A stretch of DNA of 64,000 nt. It comes from Marinifilum sp. D737. Its GTDB lineage: Bacteria > Bacteroidota > Bacteroidia > Bacteroidales > Marinifilaceae. Numbering within the stretch: position 1 is the first letter of the stretch; each line of letters starts with the position of its first letter. The stretch spans positions 62,001-126,000 of the forward strand of contig NZ_JANQCD010000002.1 of assembly GCF_026672275.1 (NCBI RefSeq). Reading direction: 5' to 3'. Shown here in pieces: positions 33,580 to 40,928 of this stretch. A model generated the notes under the pieces. It was not told the DNA's origin. It did no database searches and saw only the letters and a program-made list of their open reading frames with translations. Both the position numbers and the translations under genes were made by a program.

Positions 33580-33650
33580 TGATGTTATGGAATTGCAATC
33601 TATCACCAACTACACACCAACTCAATGAATGATTAATACAAATTAAACCT

Positions 33651-34067
33651 ATGAAAATATTCTTATTCACTCTTTATAGTGTATTCATATTTATAGCTTT
33701 TCTTGGTCTAACAATTTTCCTTTGGGATAGTTTGGAAAGTACAATTGGGAAAGTCCTTCTTATATCTGGTAACTTATTCTGTGTATACTACATTTTCTTT
33801 ATCCTAAACAGCTATTCTACAATAAAACTGAATAAAAACATTGTAGTAGTTTCTAAGCTATTTTCTAAGAGAACTTATGATCTAAACGATCTAGAATATT
33901 GGCATGATACCCTAAATACCTATCGAGTTCGTGTCAGGAAATTGAATTTAGTTTTTAAAAATAAAAAGCTTAAGATTGTAGATACCTACGATAAAAATAT
34001 TGAAACTCTTTATCATTATCTTAGAACACATTATAGTGAAAAAGATAAGATGAACATTCACATGTAA
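33651..34067 (+). CDS. Two-helix membrane protein with PH-like tail, unknown
   Basis: A 138-residue protein. Two hydrophobic helices (IFLFTLYSVFIFIAFLGLTI and GKVLLISGNLFCVYYIFFIL) are followed by a short strand-rich domain (VVVSKLFSKRTYDLNDLEYW, VRKLNLVFKNKKLKIVDTY). This architecture, two helices plus a PH-like cytoplasmic domain, resembles the interrupted gene at 445-960. It may be part of an immunity-like group, but no family is assigned. Confidence 0.6.
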   Translation: MKIFLFTLYSVFIFIAFLGLTIFLWDSLESTIGKVLLISGNLFCVYYIFFILNSYSTIKLNKNIVVVSKLFSKRTYDLNDLEYWHDTLNTYRVRVRKLNLVFKNKKLKIVDTYDKNIETLYHYLRTHYSEKDKMNIHM

Positions 34068-34173
34068 TATCTCTTCGGTGAGCGATTCTATCCCCCAAGC
34101 TGCTGCACGAAACGAAGGGGATCTGTCCTTAATAGAATTTCTTAGTTTTTTGAACCAGTAAGTATTTACCACT

Positions 34174-34509
34174 ATGGATTTTGACACTACAATAAACAAG
34201 ATCATTGACAATGGAGAAAGTTTTGAACTGGATGGAATGATTGCTTATGAAAGAATAATCTATCTAATTTCAGAGGCAGAAGTTTATTGTGATATGGAAG
34301 CTATCGATAGTTCTGTAAATCATTATAAGGAGGATAGCATTAAAGAACTTATTGAAGGTTATCGTAAAATTGGAGCAAATGAATTATCCGAAACATTCAG
34401 CAATTTAATTAATGCTGAAGTCCATGAGAAAGGTGCAATCCCTGATGAATTGAATGAAATAATAGCATCTCAAAAAGGATACAATTTGGATGCAATAAAA
34501 AACTGGTGA
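34174..34509 (+). CDS. Small acidic cytoplasmic protein, DUF4375-like
   Basis: A 111-residue, acidic, wholly helical protein without signal peptide (MDFDTTINKIIDNGESFELD). YERIIYLISEAEVYCDMEAI followed by SIKELIEGYRKIGANELSE resembles DUF4375 and related immunity-like domains in helix pattern and sequence style. The assignment is by pattern only. The gene follows an intergenic stretch that shares sequence, partly inverted, with 30.1 kb. Confidence 0.5.
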   Translation: MDFDTTINKIIDNGESFELDGMIAYERIIYLISEAEVYCDMEAIDSSVNHYKEDSIKELIEGYRKIGANELSETFSNLINAEVHEKGAIPDELNEIIASQKGYNLDAIKNW

Positions 34510-34582
34510 AAACGAGAGTTTGGCGTACAATAGGCGCACTTATCGAATTTCTTATTACCTCTCCCCAATCTAACTTAAAATT

Positions 34583-34665
34583 CTTTGCAAAAGGACTATT
34601 GTTTTGTACATTCACAAGCAGATACGTGTACATTACATCCCAAAATGAGGGTATAAATACATATT
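34583..34665. repeat. Intergenic duplicated segment, copy B
   Basis: CTTTGCAAAAGGACTATTGT, then TTTGTACATT and GTACATTACATCCCAAAATG is the counterpart of 29164-29260 (copy A), directly upstream of the gene at 34702. Confidence 0.65.
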
Positions 34666-34701
34666 TGTAGATTGAACAAAAACATCAAAAAACAATAAGC
34701 C

Positions 34702-35313
34702 ATGGAAGAACGAAGTGCATTTGATATATTGGTAGACTATCCTAAAAAACATGGATTGGATTATGACACTCACACGAATGACAGACGGTTTCATTTCTTT
34801 CCTTCTGATCCGGTTTTAAATACCAAATTCGTAATATTTAAAAAGGACAATTTGTTCTTTTGCGCTTACGATTCCTTTGGAACCAAAGCTTATATGAATT
34901 GTACCTATACAGGTTTGTATGGCCTTATTGACATACCAGAACCTCTTGAGCTTAAAATGACAAAGAAAGACTGGCTGGATAAGTTTCTAACATCCAACAA
35001 GCGCAAAACAGGAAATCATTACATTGATGAAAATGTTACCATTTCATCCAAATCGAGCGATATCCCTTTACGAATCGTAAATGCAACAGCCGTTAAGCAT
35101 TTTTTAAAAATGACTGAAAGAACGAATCCGCTAAAAGTGATCATTGAGAACGATTACCTTCAGTTCGTGAAAGAGTTAAAAGGAAAAATGGTTGTAGGTG
35201 TAGAAACCAATAAATGGTTATATGAAGAATCAGATGTTGAAAACTTTCTAGAACATGGTAGCAAATTGCTACACAGTATGCAAAGAAAAAAAGATATCCT
35301 GCACAAACTATAA
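34702..35313 (+). CDS. Cytoplasmic protein of unknown function
   Basis: A 203-residue soluble protein with no signal or membrane segment. It begins MEERSAFDILVDYPKKHGLD. FVIFKKDNLFFCAYDSFGTK and DIPEPLELKMTKKDWLDKFL are its most distinctive stretches. The first half looks beta-rich, the second helical. No family is recognised. The duplicated segment directly upstream suggests that it was acquired or rearranged together with other accessory genes. A long imperfect inverted repeat follows. Confidence 0.6.
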   Translation: MEERSAFDILVDYPKKHGLDYDTHTNDRRFHFFPSDPVLNTKFVIFKKDNLFFCAYDSFGTKAYMNCTYTGLYGLIDIPEPLELKMTKKDWLDKFLTSNKRKTGNHYIDENVTISSKSSDIPLRIVNATAVKHFLKMTERTNPLKVIIENDYLQFVKELKGKMVVGVETNKWLYEESDVENFLEHGSKLLHSMQRKKDILHKL

Positions 35314-35336
35314 TGCATAAGCCTATAGCGCAATTT

Positions 35337-35419
35337 AACTTCCCCTACTGCTGAGAGATTTAATCCTGTCCCATATTAAAGATTGAATCAAACGAGAGAA
35401 CTCGGCAGTAGCGGAAGTT
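35337..35419. repeat. Long imperfect inverted repeat
   Basis: AACTTCCCCTACTGCTGAG at 35337-35355 is the inverted counterpart of CTCGGCAGTAGCGGAAGTT at 35401-35419 with two mismatches. GATTTAATC and GATTGAATC further pair inside. It lies between convergent genes and could be a terminator or a MITE-like remnant. Confidence 0.65.
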
Positions 35420-35484
35420 TTTCCATTGCTTTGTTGCAATTTCACACTAGCAACTTATCCAAGTTTCTTACCTATAAATTCCAA

Positions 35485-36108
35485 CTAGTCAATATTGAAT
35501 CTTTTCTTCCCAATAAATCGAATTAAGGAACTCTCCCCCACATGTCCGAATCCTTCATTCAGATGTACCATCTCCTTCTTTAGCTCGATGACATCGTAAT
35601 TGCTAAAATCGCGTTCAATTTCCTCTATAGAATACATCATATCGATGTCTTTGGGTCCACCCGCATCAGGATTTACTTTGTTTATTTCACGATGCTCTTT
35701 GCTAAATGCTTCGAAAATAATATGCCCGCCTGGTTTTAGATAACTGTCCAGTCGTTTGTGCATTTCCGTTTTAATCTTCGGATCGAAATGTACAAAGGTC
35801 ATACAAATGGCATGGAATTCTTCCTTTTCGTAGCTTTCCTCTAAAAAACCACTTAAGCTATAATCAATCTTCACATTTTTTTTACTGGCCAACTCTTCGG
35901 CTTTTTCTTTTCCCTTCGCACTATAATCGAATGCCGATACTTGCCAACCCAACTGAGCTGCAAATACAGCATTTCTTCCCTCACCTTCTGCCGGAAACAA
36001 TACTTTGCCAGCCTTTAAATGAGGCAATTTCTCTCTCAGGTATGCATTTGGTTCTTCACCATAGGCAAATTGATCCTGACTATATCTTTCGTCCCAAAAT
36101 TCTTTCAT
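35485..36108 (-). CDS. Class I SAM-dependent methyltransferase (TehB-like)
   Basis: A 207-residue cytoplasmic methyltransferase. It opens KEFWDERYSQDQFAYGEEPN, the start seen in TehB/thiopurine-type enzymes. KVLFPAEGEGRNAVFAAQLG is the SAM-binding glycine-rich loop (motif I) and VSAFDYSAKGKEKAEELA follows. YLKPGGHIIFEAFSKEH is the late-motif strand. Relatives methylate tellurite, thiopurines or small metabolites; the substrate here is unknown. The gene is divergent from the FecR-like lipoprotein. Confidence 0.88.
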   Translation of the reverse strand: MKEFWDERYSQDQFAYGEEPNAYLREKLPHLKAGKVLFPAEGEGRNAVFAAQLGWQVSAFDYSAKGKEKAEELASKKNVKIDYSLSGFLEESYEKEEFHAICMTFVHFDPKIKTEMHKRLDSYLKPGGHIIFEAFSKEHREINKVNPDAGGPKDIDMMYSIEEIERDFSNYDVIELKKEMVHLNEGFGHVGESSLIRFIGKKRFNID

Positions 36109-36166
36109 GTCGGTGAATTTAATAATTAATGCAATTATTAAAAAAGTATGCTTTAATCCATTTTGC

Positions 36167-36174
36167 TATTTTTG
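36167..36174 (+). promoter_or_regulatory. Promoter -7 element
   Basis: TATTTTTG matches TAnnTTTG and lies 20 bases before the FecR-like lipoprotein start. No clear -33 element was found. Confidence 0.5.
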
Positions 36175-36193
36175 TAAGCTAAAATTTTACACT

Positions 36194-36787
36194 ATGAAAA
36201 ACATTAAACCAAATCTACAAGTATTATTGATACTAGCCTTATTATTTAGCTCTTGCTCAAAAGTTAAAATATCAACAGATGATAATTATGAAACCGTGAA
36301 TTTTCCTGATGGTTCGTTTGCATACTTGAATAAAAACAGCTCTGTGGAATTTAATCAGAATTTTACGGAGAGAATCGTAAAACAAAAGGGTGAAGTTTTC
36401 TACGAAGTTAAAAAGGGGAGCAATCCTTTTATTGTAAAAACTGAAACAGGTGAGGTAAAAGTTCTTGGAACAAAATTCAATGCCAAATCAACCGAAAACG
36501 ATCTTGAAGTTGATGTTGAATCCGGTTCTGTGGAAGTAAAAGTTAACAAACTTGTTGAGAGTATTAAAAAAGGTCAGAAGGCAGTTTTTAAAGAGACCGA
36601 GAATCGTATTAAGCTTGCGAAGTCGGAGCTTAAACATAAACAATGGATCAGGAACCTAAAAAAAGATTTTAAAAAATTAGGAAAAGAGATCGGGAATGAA
36701 TCAAAACAGTTGAAAAAAGAGTCGAAAGAGATTGGCAAAGAGGTTACAAAAGGATTCAACAAGCTAAAAAAGAAGATAAACAATTAA
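36194..36787 (+). CDS. FecR-domain lipoprotein
   Basis: A protein of 197 residues from ATG 36194 (MKNIKPNLQVLLILALLFSSC, lipobox Cys21). The longer frame from 36107 places the signal internally. NFPDGSFAYLNKNSSVEFNQ, VKQKGEVFYEVKKGSNPFIV and VLGTKFNAKSTENDLEVDVE are the repeated beta-strands of the FecR periplasmic domain. The C-terminal third is a Lys/Glu-rich helix (KKDFKKLGKEIGNESKQLKK), a possible coiled coil. FecR domains usually couple TonB receptors to sigma factors. No sigma factor gene is adjacent, so this is a stand-alone version. Confidence 0.75.
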   Translation: MKNIKPNLQVLLILALLFSSCSKVKISTDDNYETVNFPDGSFAYLNKNSSVEFNQNFTERIVKQKGEVFYEVKKGSNPFIVKTETGEVKVLGTKFNAKSTENDLEVDVESGSVEVKVNKLVESIKKGQKAVFKETENRIKLAKSELKHKQWIRNLKKDFKKLGKEIGNESKQLKKESKEIGKEVTKGFNKLKKKINN

Positions 36788-36814
36788 TTACAAGTCTTAT
36801 CTCCAAACAAATAT

Positions 36815-36868
36815 GAAGCCAAACCTGAAGCATTAGCATTTCTGTTAACATCTTCAAGTTTGGCTTCA
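36815..36868. terminator. Bidirectional terminator, long hairpin
   Basis: GAAGCCAAACCTGAAG and CTTCAAGTTTGGCTTC pair across a 22-base loop (one mismatch) between convergent genes. Confidence 0.75.
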
Positions 36869-36889
36869 CTTATAATCCTTATAAATCTA

Positions 36890-38047
36890 TTATTCTACAA
36901 ACTCCTTTAAATCTGAAGTTAGAATTTCTTCGATTTCCAAAAATTGATTCTTCGGAGTTTTGGTATACAACATTCCAAAAATAGAATACATTTTGTAATC
37001 CACCTTTCTCAGTTCCAATGGTTGAACAAATTTACCCAACAAAGCATCGTAATTGAAACTTGCAATTTCTTTTGAAGGAATACCTGTTGAATTGTCTAAA
37101 ATAACCAAGGAGTAAATTTCATCATCCATCTCCTCCAATACCTGCTTCCAATCTGGTTTGATATTTTTTAAGAAACAGTGATAAGGATTCAGTTTGGCTG
37201 CAAAATAAGTTAGGTCAGCAGTAGTACACCATCCACCAAAACGCATTGGGTTGACTTCAATCGGAATCAATACTCCATTTTTGTCTACACGCACTTCAAC
37301 ATGCACCGGGAAGTTTTTCAAATTGGCTTCCTTACCAAGCTGCTGAACAAATTGGGTAAAAGGTTCAAGATATTGCTTGATGGTTTCCTTGGATGTGTAA
37401 TAAACCCTGTCGCTTACATCGGTATCCGAAGAAAATAAGTGTTTCGAAATCCCTAACAATGTAGCCTCTCCCACTTCATCGAAATAGGCATCAAAAGCAA
37501 ACTCTTCCCCTTCAATAATTTCTTCAATCAGAAAACTGGAAGCATTTACCACCTCAATTGGAAACAAGCTTTGAGCCTCGGTAAACTCATCTTTAATCAG
37601 TTGTTTTACTCGCGCCCAATCTTCCTGATTCAATACTTTGTGAACTCCCAAACTTAAGAAACCAACTGCAGGCTTAATAATAAATGGCATTGGCAATTCT
37701 TCCAGTTTAATTGCATCCAACTCTTTCAGACCCACTTCGCGAAAGAAAAAATTGGGATACATTTTCTGAATCAGCTTGCGAAACTCAACCTTATTTTTGA
37801 AAACATTAATGTACTCTGGCAATTTGGTAAAGCCCAAATTCTTCACCACCCAGTTGATTGAATTTTCAGAATTGGTATACAATCTGCTATTCGAATCATT
37901 CTGAAAATTCTTAATAATTTCTTCAGGGCTTATCAGACTTAGTTCTCCATGCTCCGTGATATTTCCGGTATCTAAGGCAGGAAAGTCATATTTTACTATT
38001 GTTTCCTTTAAGAATTTGGAAACGTAAGGTTTATCCAATAGTATCAT
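36890..38047 (-). CDS. ATP-grasp domain protein
   Basis: A protein of 385 residues from ATG 38047. The longer frame to 38089 is rejected because a perfect minus-strand -7 promoter element lies at 38087-38094, so the transcript begins after it. LPMPFIIKPAVGFLSLGVHK is the ATP-grasp nucleotide-binding lobe, SSFLIEEIIEGEEFAFDAYF the hinge, and VHVEVRVDKNGVLIPIEVNP the metal-binding ExN motif. Such enzymes ligate a carboxylate to an amine or thiol nucleophile. The substrates are unknown. FGGWCTTADLTYFAA is a cysteine-bearing stretch following the ExN motif. It is transcribed alone. Confidence 0.82.
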   Translation of the reverse strand: MILLDKPYVSKFLKETIVKYDFPALDTGNITEHGELSLISPEEIIKNFQNDSNSRLYTNSENSINWVVKNLGFTKLPEYINVFKNKVEFRKLIQKMYPNFFFREVGLKELDAIKLEELPMPFIIKPAVGFLSLGVHKVLNQEDWARVKQLIKDEFTEAQSLFPIEVVNASSFLIEEIIEGEEFAFDAYFDEVGEATLLGISKHLFSSDTDVSDRVYYTSKETIKQYLEPFTQFVQQLGKEANLKNFPVHVEVRVDKNGVLIPIEVNPMRFGGWCTTADLTYFAAKLNPYHCFLKNIKPDWKQVLEEMDDEIYSLVILDNSTGIPSKEIASFNYDALLGKFVQPLELRKVDYKMYSIFGMLYTKTPKNQFLEIEEILTSDLKEFVE

Positions 38048-38070
38048 GTAGTATGTAGTGTTTATTTTGT

Positions 38071-38094
38071 CGATATGATAATATCGCAAAGCTA
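38071..38094 (-). promoter_or_regulatory. Promoter and palindrome of the ATP-grasp gene
   Basis: On the minus strand TAGCTTTG (38094-38087) matches TAnnTTTG. An adjacent inverted repeat, CGATAT-GATA-ATATCG (38071-38086), covers the expected start of transcription and could be an operator. Confidence 0.65.
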
Positions 38095-38694
38095 CGAAGA
38101 AAGCATTAATAATCGAATTTTAATGATTCCATATCAGCAAACTCATTTAAAAATATTTCACTATCTCTGATAGCTATTGACTTCGCAGAATATCAAAAAC
38201 AATCATTACGGTCCGAAAAAAATCAGAAAAGCTAAAACCTAATATCGTACCTCTGGTACTTTATATTGTATTCAATTCACAACTACCATAATAACATCCT
38301 TACGGGATTTATCGGAGCCTTGTTAAAGGCGATAATATGGCAGAATGTGGCATAGATAAAAATTAAGCCCCGGAGGTGGCGACATTAAGGATAAAGCAAG
38401 TAAAAAGAGAGATTCAAGAGTTGTTACCAATTTTATCGGATAGCAATGAAAAACAATCTTTATCTGCATAAATCTGAGGATATTAATTTGCGAGAATCTG
38501 CGAGAAAAGTAATACCGATTACTATTCAATCCCAATAGCTATCAGAATCGCCTTTATGATATAATTTGCGGTTACTCTATACTATGGAATACTATGAGTA
38601 TTAATCAGAAATTGCAGTTTTTTCAGTCGCAGCAGTGTTTATATGCAATGATTCATTAAATTTCAGAATTGAAATCATCACTAAAAATTACATT
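38095..38694. other. Intergenic region without genes
   Basis: About 600 bases with no credible ORF. The GC-rich island near 38367-38382 (GCCCCGGAGGTGGCGACA) stands out against the AT-rich surroundings and resembles REP-type debris. A minus-strand frame across it has no start or family resemblance and looks like a shadow of this repeat. Confidence 0.4.
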
Positions 38695-39636
38695 GTGAAA
38701 GACAAAATCCTCATCGCTTATTCTATTCCTCCTCAAGGACTTTTGGAGCTTGAAAAAGATTTTGATTTAATATATCCTGACAAAGAATTTTTCTCAACGG
38801 AAGAATTAATTGAACGAATCCCGGGCTGTATCGCACTCTTGTCGATATTCAACAAGGAAATTCCCAAAGAGGTAATTGAAGCTGGCAAGCAATTGAAAAT
38901 TATCAGCAATTACGGAGTAGGTTTTAACAATATCGATATTGAAACGGCTGGCAAAAAAGGAATTGTGGTTTGTAATACGCCAGAAGCAGTTTGTGAGCCT
39001 ACAGCTGAACTTTGCCTGGCCTTGATCTTATCTCTTTCCAGAGGCATTGCCAAATGTCATTATGGATTAAAGACCAATCCTGATTTTGAATGGGGCGTAA
39101 TGAAGAACCTGGGAAGCGGATTGCACGGGAAAACACTAGGCATTGTAGGCATGGGTAAAATTGGAAAGTCTGTTGCCAAAAAAGCCGAAGCTTTTGGCAT
39201 GAAGGTAGTGTACTACAATCGTAACAAAATAGACAATTCAAGCTATCAGTATCTTAATTTTACTGATTTGTTGGAACAGTCGGATGTGGTTTCCCTGAAT
39301 TGCCCATTAACCGATGAAACCCATCATCTAATTGGGGAAAAAGAATTGGAGCTGATGAAAGAAACAGCATTGCTCATTAATACTGCACGAGGACCAGTGG
39401 TAAACGAACAGGAACTTGTGGATGCACTAAAAAGAAACACAATAGCGGGAGCTGCTTTGGATGTGTTTGAACACGAACCCAAAATCCATCCTGAACTATT
39501 GCAAATGGAGAATGTAGTTGTAGTTCCGCATATTGGAACAGCAACAATTGAAACCAGAATAGAAATGGGCAAAGAGGCCAGTGAGAATATCATTTCCTTT
39601 TTAATTGACGGAAAAGAAAAAAACAGAGTAAATTAG
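38695..39636 (+). CDS. D-2-hydroxyacid dehydrogenase (phosphoglycerate dehydrogenase-like)
   Basis: A protein of 313 residues if it starts at GTG 38695 (reading MKDKILIAYSIPPQGL), which fits the family N-terminus better than the GTG at 38635. KIISNYGVGFNNIDIETA is the conserved substrate-side segment, GKTLGIVGMGKIGKSVAKKA the NAD-binding Rossmann loop, NTARGPVVNEQELVDALKRN and AALDVFEHEP the catalytic Arg/Glu region, and VVVPHIGTATIETR the catalytic His. The enzyme oxidises or reduces a 2-hydroxy/2-keto acid. Glyoxylate, hydroxypyruvate or 3-phosphoglycerate are candidates. It precedes coaX by 22 bases. Confidence 0.88.
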   Translation: MKDKILIAYSIPPQGLLELEKDFDLIYPDKEFFSTEELIERIPGCIALLSIFNKEIPKEVIEAGKQLKIISNYGVGFNNIDIETAGKKGIVVCNTPEAVCEPTAELCLALILSLSRGIAKCHYGLKTNPDFEWGVMKNLGSGLHGKTLGIVGMGKIGKSVAKKAEAFGMKVVYYNRNKIDNSSYQYLNFTDLLEQSDVVSLNCPLTDETHHLIGEKELELMKETALLINTARGPVVNEQELVDALKRNTIAGAALDVFEHEPKIHPELLQMENVVVVPHIGTATIETRIEMGKEASENIISFLIDGKEKNRVN

Positions 39637-39658
39637 AATTAAAATCATTTACAAACAG

Positions 39659-40429
39659 ATGTTATTAGCCATTGATATAGGAAACTCGAATGTGGTTTGT
39701 GGTTTATCGGACAACAACCATTGGACAGAACAATTTAGAATTCATACGGTTGCCAATAAAACTGCCGATGAGTACGAAGTAATCTATCGTACCTTACTTT
39801 CAAGCCGAAACATTAAACTCGAAGAGGTTGATAAAATCGTAGTGAGTAGTGTGGTTCCTTCACTGATTCTGCCAATTCGGGAGATGATTAAAAAGCTTTT
39901 CGGAAAAGAACCATTGGTGGTTGGACCTGAGCTTTATCCGAAACTAAATATCGGAATTAAAAATCCTTACGAGATAGGAACCGATTTGGTGGCAAATGCA
40001 GTTGCAGCTCACAACAAATACAAAGGCAATTGTATTGTGGTTGATTTTGGTACAGCACTTACTTTTACTGCCATTAAAGCAGATGGAAACCTACTTGGCG
40101 TAAGCATTGCGCCTGGTTTAAAAACTGCCATGGCATCTTTATCGCAGAATACTGCAAAGCTGCCCAATGTTGACATCGCAGTTCCTCCGTCATGCATTGG
40201 TAAAAATACCACACACGCACTACAAGCAGGAATTGTAATGGGATACAAAGGTTTGGTTGAATATCTTTTGAAGGAAATCAAATCTGAATTAGAAGGCGAT
40301 ACAAGAGTGATTGCAACTGGTGGTTTATCGAAAGTTATGCTTCCGGTAATTGATTGTTTTGATCACCATGAACCTGATTTGACTCTTGATGGCTTAAAAA
40401 TAATCGGAAATCAATTTTATAAACAATGA
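39659..40429 (+). CDS. coaX: Type III pantothenate kinase
   Basis: A 256-residue kinase of the ASKHA fold that phosphorylates pantothenate in the first step of coenzyme A synthesis, using potassium or ammonium. MLLAIDIGNSNVVCGLSD is the phosphate-binding N-terminus, NPYEIGTDLVANAVAAHNKY the pantothenate-binding segment with the conserved GTD, and IVVDFGTALTFTAI the second ATP-fold motif. IGKNTTHALQAGIVMG is the C-terminal signature. It lies between the hydroxyacid dehydrogenase and CYTH genes and is probably co-transcribed with them. Confidence 0.95.
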   Translation: MLLAIDIGNSNVVCGLSDNNHWTEQFRIHTVANKTADEYEVIYRTLLSSRNIKLEEVDKIVVSSVVPSLILPIREMIKKLFGKEPLVVGPELYPKLNIGIKNPYEIGTDLVANAVAAHNKYKGNCIVVDFGTALTFTAIKADGNLLGVSIAPGLKTAMASLSQNTAKLPNVDIAVPPSCIGKNTTHALQAGIVMGYKGLVEYLLKEIKSELEGDTRVIATGGLSKVMLPVIDCFDHHEPDLTLDGLKIIGNQFYKQ

Positions 40430-40469
40430 ACAGTGAACAGTAAACAATGATAACCGACAACTGTAAAAC

Positions 40470-40928
40470 ATGGCAATAGAAATAGAAAGAAAATTCCTGG
40501 TAAATAAAGATTTGCTCCCTCTTCCCAATGATGGAAAAAAGTTGATTCAAGGGTACATCTGGAGCGATCCACAGAAGAGTTTACGAATTAGAATTGCTGG
40601 CGAAAAAGCTTTTCTTACGATTAAATCGGGAAATGACATTTTAAAGAGAAGCGAATTTGAATATGAAATTCCCATGACGGATGCTCATGAATTGCTTGAA
40701 CTATGTGATGCTAAAATAGAAAAAACCCGATACCTGATTCCTATGGCTCAATACACCTGGGAAGTAGATGTATTTCATGGTGATAACCAAGGGCTAATTG
40801 TTGCTGAAATTGAACTGGCATCTTCCGAAGAACAAATCCAACTTCCCGAATGGATAGATCAGGAAGTCAGCAATGATCCAAAATATTTGAACGTCTCCTT
40901 AATTGAAAATCCTTTCATCAAGTGGTGA
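40470..40928 (+). CDS. CYTH-domain protein (triphosphate tunnel enzyme)
   Basis: A 152-residue protein with the CYTH start AIEIERKFLVN (the ExExK motif, with Lys9), followed by SLRIRIAGEKAFLTIKSG, a strand pair with charged residues pointing into the tunnel, and EVDVFHGDNQGLIVAEIELA. CYTH proteins hydrolyse inorganic triphosphate or thiamine triphosphate, or make cyclic AMP. Bacterial single-domain versions most often are triphosphatases. The end overlaps the convergent GH3 fusion gene by 30 bases. Confidence 0.9.
   Translation: MAIEIERKFLVNKDLLPLPNDGKKLIQGYIWSDPQKSLRIRIAGEKAFLTIKSGNDILKRSEFEYEIPMTDAHELLELCDAKIEKTRYLIPMAQYTWEVDVFHGDNQGLIVAEIELASSEEQIQLPEWIDQEVSNDPKYLNVSLIENPFIKW

Noticed and set aside
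38323-38535. Minus-strand ORF containing a Pro-rich SPPPGLNFYLCHILPYYRL end
   Set aside because: It lies over a GC-rich repeat-like island, has no start signal and shows no recognisable domain.
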